Source of the DNA: Chitinophaga pinensis | GTDB lineage: Bacteria > Bacteroidota > Bacteroidia > Chitinophagales > Chitinophagaceae | Direction: 5' to 3' | NCBI GenBank assembly: GCA_945862385.1 | Contig: CAMAXV010000012.1 | Span: 1-64,000, forward strand | DNA length: 64,000 bases | Shown: positions 15,820-24,892 of the stretch, in pieces | Layout: each line of letters begins with the position of its first letter | How positions within the stretch are numbered: the first letter of the stretch is position 1 | Notes under the pieces: model-generated | Seen by the model: the letters and a program-made list of their open reading frames with translations, nothing else | The model's database searches: none | What the model was told of the DNA's origin: nothing | Translations under genes and position numbers: made by a program

Positions 15820-18063
15820 CTAGCCTGCAAACATATTATCAATTTCTGTAAATAACTCAATCATCCGGGAGAGCATCATGTGCATTTCATGATCTGTTTT
15901 CCCGGCTTTTTCATTTTCAAAATCTTCGATTATGGTATCAAGCCCAGTTATCCCTACAGAATGAATCATCATTTTTTCACGATGCAAAATTTTTCTCGCC
16001 GAATTCCAGTCCCTCGAAATCAAAGCAAGCTTCCATTCTTTGATAGCAAATTTGATTTCTTCAGCAAGATATTGCATGAGCGTGGCAGCCTTTGACTGAT
16101 TGTAACCAGCCATTTCCTCAATTTTCGTTTTTATCCTTTCTTTCATGGCCAATACATGAGATGCATCAAGGTTGTGGTTCTTAAAAAACTGACTCAACCT
16201 CATATGTAAATTTTTCTGATCAATCGGCTTTGTAATACAATCTGCAAAACCCTGAGACAGCAGATTACTGACTTCAGATTTAAAGGCAGCTGCAGTTAGT
16301 GCAATAACCGGTGTATGTGAATTTGGACCATCAAGTATTTTTTTTAATGCAGTTAAGCCATCCATGACCGGCATCTGAATATCCATCAATACCACATCAA
16401 AAGAATCTGTTTGTACTATATCAATTGCTTCCTGTCCGTTTTCAGCTTCTGTAACCAGACAACCCATATTTTGTAACATGATTACAAATAGATTTCTGCT
16501 TAACTTATTGTCTTCAACTATTAAAATTCTTTTTTCAAGCATTTCTTTTGATAAATCAGCTACCTCTGGTTCTACTTCAGGTTGAACAGCTTCAACAACA
16601 TGCAGTGGGATTTCAATATAAACTTTGGTCCACTTACCTTTTTCACTGGTAACCAATATATTACCATCCATCAAATGAATTAATTTTTTAGTGATGGAAA
16701 GGCCAAGTCCTGTTCCTTCCAAACCATTGTATCCCCCAACATACTCCTGATAAAATTCGTTGAATATAAATCTGATTGCATCTTCAGAAATGCCTTTTCC
16801 TGTATCAAGACAGGTAATACTCACCCTTTGATCCAATCCTTTAGCTTCTTCAAGTTGCAATTTCAGTTGAACCTTTCCTGTTTCAGTGAACTTTATGGCA
16901 TTGCTTAAAATGTTCATCAAGATTTGTCGTATTCTGGTTGGATCGCCGTTCAAAAGAGTATTGATCTGACTATCAAAGCTTGTTTCCAGTATTAATCCTT
17001 TTTCTTCTGCTTTTGGCCTGAGAATATTCTCAACACTCTTAACTACATCTCTTAGATTAAGCAATCCATTTTCAATATTAAGCTTACCAGCTTCTATTTT
17101 AGTCATATCCAGAATATCATTGATGATAACCAGAAGTCCTTCAGCTGCATCCTGAATATTATGGATAAAATACTTTTGCTGTTCATTTAGTGTAGTCAAT
17201 GAAAGTTGTTCTGCAAAACCCATGATTGCATGCATAGGCGTCCTGATTTCATGACTTACCGTTGAAAGAAATACAGACTTTGCCCTTTCAGATGCAATCG
17301 CACGATTTTTGGTTTCCTCAAGACTTTTTTGCAACTTTTTACTTTGCGTAACATCCGTGTAACTCCAAAGCTGACCTTTGAAAACATTACCAATTATAAT
17401 TGGAATATAATCGCGTTCCAGAATTCTTTCATCAGCCATTGATACTTCATCACCAATAACCGGATTCTTTGCAGTTACAAGTCCGATTATATCCTCCCTA
17501 ACCCGATCAGGCTCTGCGAAAAGTGGCAGGGCATTTTCCAAAGCTTCCAGGCAATCTGCACCATTCATTTTTTCAGGTGAAATTCCTATGTGGAACATTT
17601 CACAAAATTTTGAATTGACGAGTACTACCCGGTTTTCTTCATCTTCAACAAGAATCCCCTTACCGAGGTTTCTCATCAGATACTGTAGCCGATTGGCATT
17701 GATGGTTTTTGAATTATCCTGACAAAAACAAATCAACCCGCGATCAGGTAATAGGGTAAGCGATATATATTGTAAAACAGGTTGGCCAAGCTTATCTTTA
17801 CCAATTGTTTCACCTGACCAGTTACCTGTGGACATCAAAACCGGAAAAATATCTTTTTCTATTTTATCTGCATATTCACTGGTATAGATATGCTTCCATG
17901 ATTTGCCTATGAGTTCGTCGGCCGAATCATATCCAAAAAGGGTGGCATGTGCTTTATTCATGTAGTAGTAAATACCACTTTCATCCAGTATAGCGATGCC
18001 ATCAAAGGCATTTTCAATGGCTTTATATTGCTTTTCAGGGGTTAATTTTGGAATAGCGTTCAT
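15820..18063 (-). CDS. Hybrid sensor histidine kinase (PAS-PAS-HK-REC-Hpt)
   Basis: Cytoplasmic multi-domain kinase of 747 residues without membrane segments. Domains in order: two PAS domains (about 10-110 and 125-230), HisKA with H271 in SHEIRTPMHAIMGF, HATPase (about 370-485, with DTGKGI and GTGLGLSI), a receiver (about 510-625, D561 in LMDIQMP) and an Hpt-like end with H694 in LHREKMMIHSVG. The phosphorelay order H271 to D561 to H694 follows from the architecture. In the Hpt motif the usual glycine after the lysine is replaced, though His and Lys remain. It is divergent from the NarL regulator at 18326, a possible output partner. Confidence 0.93.
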   Translation of the reverse strand: MNAIPKLTPEKQYKAIENAFDGIAILDESGIYYYMNKAHATLFGYDSADELIGKSWKHIYTSEYADKIEKDIFPVLMSTGNWSGETIGKDKLGQPVLQYISLTLLPDRGLICFCQDNSKTINANRLQYLMRNLGKGILVEDEENRVVLVNSKFCEMFHIGISPEKMNGADCLEALENALPLFAEPDRVREDIIGLVTAKNPVIGDEVSMADERILERDYIPIIIGNVFKGQLWSYTDVTQSKKLQKSLEETKNRAIASERAKSVFLSTVSHEIRTPMHAIMGFAEQLSLTTLNEQQKYFIHNIQDAAEGLLVIINDILDMTKIEAGKLNIENGLLNLRDVVKSVENILRPKAEEKGLILETSFDSQINTLLNGDPTRIRQILMNILSNAIKFTETGKVQLKLQLEEAKGLDQRVSITCLDTGKGISEDAIRFIFNEFYQEYVGGYNGLEGTGLGLSITKKLIHLMDGNILVTSEKGKWTKVYIEIPLHVVEAVQPEVEPEVADLSKEMLEKRILIVEDNKLSRNLFVIMLQNMGCLVTEAENGQEAIDIVQTDSFDVVLMDIQMPVMDGLTALKKILDGPNSHTPVIALTAAAFKSEVSNLLSQGFADCITKPIDQKNLHMRLSQFFKNHNLDASHVLAMKERIKTKIEEMAGYNQSKAATLMQYLAEEIKFAIKEWKLALISRDWNSARKILHREKMMIHSVGITGLDTIIEDFENEKAGKTDHEMHMMLSRMIELFTEIDNMFAG

Positions 18064-18190
18064 TTATGCTGGATTAAATTATACACTAAATTGAAATAAA
18101 TTGTTTTCAACCATGTAAAATGGTGAAAAAAACATTTTTAAAAGAGAAAAACACCTTGTTTAATCTAAATTATGACTAAAAGGCACCTGC

Positions 18191-18213
18191 ATACTTAATA
18201 ATACTTAATAATA
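18191..18213. repeat. Tandem 10-mer in kinase/regulator intergenic region
   Basis: ATACTTAATA occurs twice in tandem and a third time in part, in the 250-nt region between the divergent hybrid kinase and the NarL regulator. It could be a binding-site array or simple slippage. Confidence 0.4.
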
Positions 18214-18308
18214 AGCATTTATACTATCATCAACTACTTGTTATAGTTGTTTTTTTAAAATCAATTTTTAAAAAAATATTGAATTACTAAAACTCATCAC
18301 TGATGAAT

Positions 18309-18316
18309 TAGATTTG
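18309..18316 (+). promoter_or_regulatory. Promoter -7 box of NarL regulator
   Basis: TAGATTTG matches TAnnTTTG. Transcription would start about 18322, nearly at the ATG at 18326. A TTG at 18314 lies inside the box and therefore cannot be the start codon. Confidence 0.6.
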
Positions 18317-18325
18317 AGTAAGACT

Positions 18326-18964
18326 ATGGTAAAAATTGGAATTATAGAGGACAATATTTTCATGCTGAAGAGTTTCAGGGACTATATCAATAGTACTGAG
18401 GGCATGATGGTAGTGTTTTCCTGTATTTCAATGGAAGAAGCTAAAATTCAAATTGAGAAAAAAAATGTTCAAACTCCGGATATCATATTCTTGGACATTT
18501 TTCTACCTGGTGAATCAGGATCTGAAGGTATACCTTACCTCGCTACACACTTTCCAAATGCCAAAATAATAATACTTACTGCTTATAACGAGGAAAAACT
18601 AATCCTGCATAGTATTAAACAAGGGGCATCAGGTTATGCTTTAAAAACCGCCAAACTGTCTGACCTCATTGAAGTTATTCACCAAACCATTAAAAACGGA
18701 GCATTTCTGGATGAAAAATCAATTGGGATTGTAATTAAAGGACTTCAGAATAAAAAAAACCAGACATTCCGAGATATGCTAAGCTTTAGGGAAAAAGAGA
18801 TTGTTGCTTTGGTTGAAAAGGGGTACAGCTACAAGCAAATGTCTGAACAGCTGTTCGTTACCACATATGCTGTAAACTATCATTTAAAAAACATCTACAA
18901 AAAATTAGGAATTCATTCAAAATCTGAACTACTTTCAAGAATCATGGAAGAAGACAGGAATTGA
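18326..18964 (+). CDS. NarL/FixJ-family response regulator
   Basis: Receiver plus LuxR-type DNA-binding domain, 212 residues from the ATG at 18326. Receiver: acidic E8/D9 and phosphoacceptor D57 in IIFLDIFLPGESG. C-terminal HTH: FREKEIVALVEKGYSYKQMS through YHLKNIYKKLGI. The ATG was chosen because the promoter box overlaps the upstream TTG. The divergent hybrid kinase is a candidate partner but has its own Hpt, so other kinases are possible. The next gene, proline dehydrogenase, has its own promoter. Confidence 0.93.
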   Translation: MVKIGIIEDNIFMLKSFRDYINSTEGMMVVFSCISMEEAKIQIEKKNVQTPDIIFLDIFLPGESGSEGIPYLATHFPNAKIIILTAYNEEKLILHSIKQGASGYALKTAKLSDLIEVIHQTIKNGAFLDEKSIGIVIKGLQNKKNQTFRDMLSFREKEIVALVEKGYSYKQMSEQLFVTTYAVNYHLKNIYKKLGIHSKSELLSRIMEEDRN

Positions 18965-18987
18965 AAGCAAAGTAGCTTAATTCGGTT

Positions 18988-18995
18988 TATCTTTG
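18988..18995 (+). promoter_or_regulatory. Proline dehydrogenase promoter, -7 box
   Basis: TATCTTTG, exact TAnnTTTG, 20 nt before the ATG at 19015. A small AGCCT/AGGCT hairpin lies in the short leader. Confidence 0.65.
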
Positions 18996-19014
18996 CAGCC
19001 TCAAAACAGGCTGT

Positions 19015-20238
19015 ATGAAAGCTTCTCCTGATAAACTCAATTTCAACGATACCGAAAAGGCTTTCGCCTATAAAAATGATATACAACTTAAGAGGGCCCA
19101 TTGGCTATTTCAATTGATGCAATTTGGGTGGATCGTTAAATTGGGGTCACTTGTTACACCCTTACTGATTAAATTTAAGTTCCCTGTAAAAGGACTGATT
19201 AAAAAGACCATCTTCAGTCAATTTGTTGGAGGAGAAAAATTAAGTGAAACTACACCTGTAGTGAAAATGCTTCAGGATCATGATGTTGATGTTATTCTTG
19301 ACTACGGTGTAGAGGGTGGAGAATATGAAGATTCCAAATACGACCGTGAAACAGAAGAATTTATTAAAGTTATCACATTTGCGGGCAAGCAACCAAATGC
19401 CCCTTTCATCAGTATAAAAGTAACAGGATTGGTATCAAGCATATTATTGAACAAATTAAACATATCAAACCCTGGAAATGGAAACTATCCTGAAAGTATT
19501 TGGCAAAAAATAGACGCACTTGAAAGTTCAGAAAAGACGAATTGGGACAAGTTAATTAGCAGAGTCGATCTTATTTGTAAAGCTGCCGAAATCAATGGAA
19601 TTGGCGTGATGATTGACGCAGAAGAATCATGGATTCAAGACCCAATTGATTTGATAGCAGACCTCATGATGGAAAAATACAACAAATCAAAATTTACTGT
19701 ATTTAATACCATTCAACTCTACAGATCTGACAGGCTTTCATTTTTAAAGTCAAGCATAGCTGAAGCCCAACAATTAAACTATAAACCGGCCTATAAACTG
19801 GTTAGAGGTGCCTACATGGAAAAGGAACGAAAAAGAGCAATCGCATTGAATTACCCCTCTCCCATTCAAATCAATAAGTCACAAACAGACGAAGCATATA
19901 ATGAAGCCATAAACTATTGCTACTCGATTGAATCACCTGTTTGCATCGTTATAGCCAGTCACAATGAAGAAAGTACAATAATTGCAGCAAATTATGGTGA
20001 AGTTGACAGCAATAAAAATGTTGAAATCCATTTTTCGCAACTCTATGGCATGAGTGACAACCTGACATTCAACCTGGCTGCAAAAGGATTTAAAGTATCA
20101 AAATATCTTCCTTTCGGTCCTGTAGAGGAAGTTATTCCATATCTTATGCGCAGGGCTCAGGAGAATAGTTCCATTTCCGGACAAACTACCAGGGAACTTT
20201 ATTTACTAAAAAAAGAACTTTCAAGAAGGGCCAATTAA
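19015..20238 (+). CDS. Proline dehydrogenase
   Basis: FAD-dependent enzyme of 407 residues with a TIM-barrel ProDH domain. It oxidises proline to pyrroline-5-carboxylate and passes electrons to quinone. Visible family features: SIKVTGL (barrel strand with the Lys), DAEESWIQD, the substrate/FAD segment KLVRGAYMEKER, ASHN and the late YLPFGPVEEVIPYLMRRAQEN. It is monofunctional, as P5C dehydrogenase is not fused; length and motifs agree with stand-alone bacterial and eukaryotic-type ProDH. It is not obviously in an operon with the H-NOX gene that follows after 134 nt. Confidence 0.93.
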   Translation: MKASPDKLNFNDTEKAFAYKNDIQLKRAHWLFQLMQFGWIVKLGSLVTPLLIKFKFPVKGLIKKTIFSQFVGGEKLSETTPVVKMLQDHDVDVILDYGVEGGEYEDSKYDRETEEFIKVITFAGKQPNAPFISIKVTGLVSSILLNKLNISNPGNGNYPESIWQKIDALESSEKTNWDKLISRVDLICKAAEINGIGVMIDAEESWIQDPIDLIADLMMEKYNKSKFTVFNTIQLYRSDRLSFLKSSIAEAQQLNYKPAYKLVRGAYMEKERKRAIALNYPSPIQINKSQTDEAYNEAINYCYSIESPVCIVIASHNEESTIIAANYGEVDSNKNVEIHFSQLYGMSDNLTFNLAAKGFKVSKYLPFGPVEEVIPYLMRRAQENSSISGQTTRELYLLKKELSRRAN

Positions 20239-20372
20239 GCTTTCATTGAGAAAGAGATTACGTATTTATACCTAATCTTTTTCACTAAAAGTACTTTTTG
20301 CTATAAATTATCGAATCAACAGTTCCAATGGGAAATTGAATTGATTATATTTATATAATTAAGGCTCAACAT

Positions 20373-20927
20373 ATGTATGGTATTATAAATCAGGCTATTC
20401 ATCAAATGGTCACAAGAGATCATGGAGAGGAAGTTTGGCTCAATATCATCCATAAAAGTGGTATAGATGTCTATGAATTCAGAAACCATGAAAGCTACGA
20501 CGATAAGTATACCTACGTACTGGCTGAAACCCTTGCTGAACATTTGAAAACAAATATTTCTGAAATCCTCCGCTCACTCGGAGAATTCTGGATTATAGAT
20601 GTTTCACTAAAAAAATATCCGGCAATGATGGCCGCCGGAGGTAATTCATTCAGAGAATTTCTTTTTAACCTACCAAAATTTCACAATCGCATATACCTCA
20701 GCTATCCGGATTTGGTTGCCCCAGAGTTCAAAATCTATGATAATGGCGATAGTATAGCGGTGGAATATCACTCCGAAAGAGAAGGTTTAACCCACCTAAT
20801 GGAAGGAATGCTTTTAGGAATAATCAAGATGTTCGATGAACATCATGCCTTGGTTAAACTGGAGTACACGAAATCGAATTCAACATTTGATCATGATCTT
20901 TTCCTGATAACATGGATAAAGCATTAA
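20373..20927 (+). CDS. H-NOX haem nitric-oxide-sensing protein
   Basis: Haem-binding sensor of 184 residues spanning a single H-NOX (HNOB) domain. The proximal haem ligand is H104 in KFHNRI, and the porphyrin-propionate clamp Y-x-S-x-R is Y132-H-S134-E-R136. The N-terminus MYGIINQAIHQMV is characteristic. In bacteria, stand-alone H-NOX proteins bind NO and control a partner kinase or cyclase. Its end overlaps the next gene, which begins with an HNOBA domain and is thus the partner. Whether O2 is excluded from the pocket cannot be judged from sequence alone. Confidence 0.95.
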   Translation: MYGIINQAIHQMVTRDHGEEVWLNIIHKSGIDVYEFRNHESYDDKYTYVLAETLAEHLKTNISEILRSLGEFWIIDVSLKKYPAMMAAGGNSFREFLFNLPKFHNRIYLSYPDLVAPEFKIYDNGDSIAVEYHSEREGLTHLMEGMLLGIIKMFDEHHALVKLEYTKSNSTFDHDLFLITWIKH

Positions 20928-23900
20928 ATATGGATTTGGCTCATTCAGGTATCTTGCTTGAAATTGAAAAGCTTTTTCCTTTTTATTTCAAACTTAACCG
21001 GGATTTAGTTATTACCGGCTTAGGAGCTTCTTTATCCAAATTAATACCGGAAAAAAATAAACTTTTCCTTGAAACTTTTCAACTCCTAAAACCTAAAATT
21101 TCAGTTCCATTTAATTTCGAATGGCTGCAATCGATTTGCTCAGGATTTGTATTGATAAAAATTAAAAATAAAGAAAAAGCTTTATTACGGGGGCAATTTG
21201 AATACAAAGCATGGGATGATGAAATTATTTTTTATGGTTCACTCTGGGCTGATGACCATGAAGTCTTAATCAACTTTGGCCTAACATATTCTGACTTTCC
21301 AGCATATGATGCCATTTTTGATATTCAGCAAATGAAATCAGTGCTTAAGAATGAACAGGAGGATTTGAATAAGTTAAAACACGAATTGGATATTATCAAT
21401 CATTCTGGCGACTTGTTTATTCACCTACACCCTAGTGGCCTCATTCGAAAAGCTTCTCCAAGCTGCAAAACTATGTTGGGATACGAACAACATGAGATTG
21501 TTGGACTTGCTATTCAAAATCTAATTAAGGATCAAAACGGACTTGATCTAATCAAGGAATTAAGTGAAATAAGAAATAAAAACAAATCAAAAGATTTTGT
21601 AACCTATATAAATAAAAAAGATGGCGGTTATGTTGGTGTAAACATATCAATATCTCCAGTTATCAATACGAGCTTAAATACACTCTTCTTCATTTGTATC
21701 ATTAAGGATATCAGCGACAGGATTAAGGATTTAGAAGAAATCAGCAACCTCGCATCCTTTCCAAATGAGAACCCAAATCCCATTTTCAGGATTGATGGAT
21801 CAGGAATTATAAATTTCAGAAACAGAACTGCCAATACAATGACACATATTGTGTATAATGGCAAGATTCACAGCTTTGAAAAATTCTGGTCATTTTTATT
21901 ACATGAAGAAGCCGGAATATTCCCCAATAATATTGATGGCATTGTCAATAACAGGTATTATAATTTTTGCATTGTAAAGCGTGTAGATTGTGATGAATTA
22001 AACATATATGGTTCAGATATCAGTGAACGAAGAGAATCTGAAATGCAGGCTCAGGAAACATTCAACAAATTGAACAGCTTTCTTGAATCAACCAATGATG
22101 TGTATTACCTGATTTACCAGCAAAATAAGAATAAAAACTTTTTCACCTCGAGATGGCCCTTATTTATGGGTTTCAATCCTGCTTCAGGAGATATGTGGGA
22201 ACAAAAAAGAGCATGTGTTATTGATGAATTCAAAAATATTTATGATGACGCTATGAAGGAATTCATGCTGAATGGCAGCATGACAATAAAATATAAAATT
22301 AAAAATAAGGTATCTGGACAAATAAGATGGATACTGGAAGAATCAAAAATAAAGTTTGATTCTACGTTGAATGATGAAATAATTTCTGGCAGACTAACTG
22401 ATATTACTGCAAACGAAAATTTCAGAAGTCAGATGAATGAATCAGAAGAGAGATTTCAGCTCATCACTGAATCAATGCCAGTAATGATTTGGGTATCCAA
22501 TGAAGAGAATAAAGTCACATACACGAACAAGGCATCCAGGGATTTTTTTGGTTTTGATTTAAAAACTATAACAGGGCAGTCTGAGTTTGCAAAGCTCGTT
22601 CATCCTGATCATCGTCAAAAAGCTATCATTGAATGGGGGAAAACACTCAACAACAAAGTAAGAGGTGAAATACAATACCTTGTAATGAATGCTGAAAATG
22701 AATACCGTTGGATCTATGAAATAGCTGTACCAAGATTCATGCAAAACAATGAATTTCTTGGATATATAGGTGCCGCATTTGACATAACAAATGAAAAATC
22801 GATTTATAATACGCTGGAAGAGGAGAAGAAAAAATATGAACTCCTTTCAACCAAATCTGCAGACATTATCTTCCTGATGAATAATATAGGAATAATTGAA
22901 TATGCCTCACCTTCAATCAACCGTATTTTGAATTTGTCGGAACAAGATATTATTGGTCATTCGATTTTCAGTCTGATTGAAGGTACACAGGTTCTGGACC
23001 TGAATGAAACCCAAAGTGAGTTTACCGATGCTGCACAGCAGCAAATGCTGAGTTTCAAAATGAAAAATAAACAAGGTGAACTTAAATGGGTTGAAGCAGT
23101 TTACAGCAGGTTTACAGAAGATGAATTAGGCGGTAAAAAGATCTTGATGCACGTTAGGGATATCAACGAACAATACCTTGCACAAACAATGTTGATTGAA
23201 AATGAAGCTAAATACCGCAGCCTCTTTTCAAACATGAATCTTGGTATCATGGAAGTTGATAAAGAAGAAAAAATACTCTATGTAAACAAGTCTTTTGAAA
23301 GAATTTCAGGATATAATGAGGAGGAGCTGTTAGGTAAGATTGCACCAGATATCTTTTTAACTGATCTTAACGAAAAAGATATCAACTTACAGGAAAGGAG
23401 AAACAGAGAGCATGGTAAAGAAGGTCTCTATGAAATAAAAGTCAGAAAAAAAGATAAGAGTTTTGCTACCTGGGTTATAAGTGGAGCTCCAACTTATGAC
23501 ATGAAAGGTAAAATAAGAGGCTCTATTGGAATTCACTGGGATGTAACCGAAATAAGAGACCTGGAAACAAAAATTCTTTTTGAAAGTGTGCAGAAAGAAA
23601 AAGAACTGATGGAAGCAAGGTTGCAGGCTGAGGAAGAACAACGAGATGTTATTGGAAGAGATTTGCATGATGGTGTTGGACAAATGCTTGCATATTTGAG
23701 TTTGTATTTTAATATTTTAAAAGAAAAAGATTCAATTGCCGAAGAAGATATAGACAAGGCACAAGTAACTATTAAAAAAACAATTGATGAAGTAAGGCGT
23801 TTATCCAGAAACCTTGCACCACCGGCTATAAAAGATCTGGGATTCAGAGAAGCCGTAATTGAACTTATAAATAGTTACAGCATTATTCCTAAACCGGCTT

Positions 23901-24226
23901 TTCAACTTAAAATATACAAGGGCAAGGATCCGGATAGATTTTTACATGAATACAAAATCATGATGTTTCGCGTAATTCAGGAGTTAAGCAATAATACATT
24001 TAAATATGCCCACGCCAATAAGGTTGAAATAAAAATTGACCAAAGCGCAAACGGGATGATGTTATACTACCACGATGATGGCATAGGATTTGAAATAGGC
24101 ACAGTTAAGAAAGGTATAGGACTAAAAAGTATTCTTTCGAGAGTAGAGTTTTATGGCGGTGAAGTAAAGATTAACACGAACCCTGGAACCGGGTTTGAAG
24201 TATTTATTAAATTACCATTTGAATAA
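20912..24226 (+). CDS. HNOBA/multi-PAS sensor histidine kinase
   Basis: Cytoplasmic kinase of 1104 residues, the likely partner of H-NOX. The N-terminal HNOBA domain (about 1-140, with FPFYFKLNRDLVITGLGASL) is the domain that contacts H-NOX. A short coiled coil is followed by about six PAS-type domains (near 160-275, 283-370, 385-500, 510-635, 640-755 and 765-885). The end is a HisKA_3 domain with H919 in RDLHDGVGQML and a DesK/NarX-type HATPase (QELSNNTFKYAHA, DDGIGFE). Start: the ATG at 20912 overlaps H-NOX by 16 nt; the ATG at 20930, just after the H-NOX stop, is also possible. The response regulator follows 6 nt later. Confidence 0.93.
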   Translation: MDKALNMDLAHSGILLEIEKLFPFYFKLNRDLVITGLGASLSKLIPEKNKLFLETFQLLKPKISVPFNFEWLQSICSGFVLIKIKNKEKALLRGQFEYKAWDDEIIFYGSLWADDHEVLINFGLTYSDFPAYDAIFDIQQMKSVLKNEQEDLNKLKHELDIINHSGDLFIHLHPSGLIRKASPSCKTMLGYEQHEIVGLAIQNLIKDQNGLDLIKELSEIRNKNKSKDFVTYINKKDGGYVGVNISISPVINTSLNTLFFICIIKDISDRIKDLEEISNLASFPNENPNPIFRIDGSGIINFRNRTANTMTHIVYNGKIHSFEKFWSFLLHEEAGIFPNNIDGIVNNRYYNFCIVKRVDCDELNIYGSDISERRESEMQAQETFNKLNSFLESTNDVYYLIYQQNKNKNFFTSRWPLFMGFNPASGDMWEQKRACVIDEFKNIYDDAMKEFMLNGSMTIKYKIKNKVSGQIRWILEESKIKFDSTLNDEIISGRLTDITANENFRSQMNESEERFQLITESMPVMIWVSNEENKVTYTNKASRDFFGFDLKTITGQSEFAKLVHPDHRQKAIIEWGKTLNNKVRGEIQYLVMNAENEYRWIYEIAVPRFMQNNEFLGYIGAAFDITNEKSIYNTLEEEKKKYELLSTKSADIIFLMNNIGIIEYASPSINRILNLSEQDIIGHSIFSLIEGTQVLDLNETQSEFTDAAQQQMLSFKMKNKQGELKWVEAVYSRFTEDELGGKKILMHVRDINEQYLAQTMLIENEAKYRSLFSNMNLGIMEVDKEEKILYVNKSFERISGYNEEELLGKIAPDIFLTDLNEKDINLQERRNREHGKEGLYEIKVRKKDKSFATWVISGAPTYDMKGKIRGSIGIHWDVTEIRDLETKILFESVQKEKELMEARLQAEEEQRDVIGRDLHDGVGQMLAYLSLYFNILKEKDSIAEEDIDKAQVTIKKTIDEVRRLSRNLAPPAIKDLGFREAVIELINSYSIIPKPAFQLKIYKGKDPDRFLHEYKIMMFRVIQELSNNTFKYAHANKVEIKIDQSANGMMLYYHDDGIGFEIGTVKKGIGLKSILSRVEFYGGEVKINTNPGTGFEVFIKLPFE

Positions 24227-24232
24227 TATATT

Positions 24233-24874
24233 ATGACAAAAAAAATAAGAATTATCATAGCTGACGACCATTTGTTGATTGCCGAAACATGGGCAACACT
24301 AATCAACATGGATCCTGAATTTGAAGTTGTTAAGGTTTATGATAATACCAAAAGCCTTATTGATCAGATTACTGAAATCAAACCAGACATCGCGATTTTA
24401 GATATCAATATCAACCCTTTTTCGGGAATTGAAGCCGCCAAATTGATTAAAAAGCTCGCACCAGGAACAAAAATAATTGGTGTTTCCATGCACAATCAAC
24501 CTTCATTTGCTAAAAAAATGATACGAAATGGTGCTACTGGCTATGTAACTAAAAATTCAAGTAAAGTTGAGATGTATGATGCCATCCGTGCAGTTATGAA
24601 AGGAGAAAAATACATATGCGCGGAAATTCAGAAAAACATAACCAATCAGTTGCTCGTTGATGAAGATGACAACAAACTAAGCAAACTCACTGAGCGTGAG
24701 ATTGAAATCATAAAAATGATTAAAAACGGATCTACAAACAAAGAAATTGCAGAATCGTTATTCCTCTCGCCCAGAACAGTTGAAACCCACAGGGCAAGAA
24801 TTTTAAAGAAGTTAGACTTAAAAAATTCTTTATCCCTCGTGAAATATATCAACGAATCGTTTCTGGATTTTTAA
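24233..24874 (+). CDS. NarL-family response regulator of the H-NOX system
   Basis: Receiver (acidic D11/D12, phosphoacceptor D57 in IAILDINI) plus LuxR-type HTH (LTEREIEIIKMIKNGSTNKEIAESLFLSPRTVETHRARIL), 213 residues. Lying 6 nt after the HNOBA kinase, it is the natural output of the H-NOX/kinase pair. The segment after the phospho-Asp (INPFSG) departs from the usual MPGMDG, so this loop has drifted. Convergent with citrate synthase. Confidence 0.94.
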   Translation: MTKKIRIIIADDHLLIAETWATLINMDPEFEVVKVYDNTKSLIDQITEIKPDIAILDININPFSGIEAAKLIKKLAPGTKIIGVSMHNQPSFAKKMIRNGATGYVTKNSSKVEMYDAIRAVMKGEKYICAEIQKNITNQLLVDEDDNKLSKLTEREIEIIKMIKNGSTNKEIAESLFLSPRTVETHRARILKKLDLKNSLSLVKYINESFLDF

Positions 24875-24892
24875 AATTGAGGGGCTGAGTAA

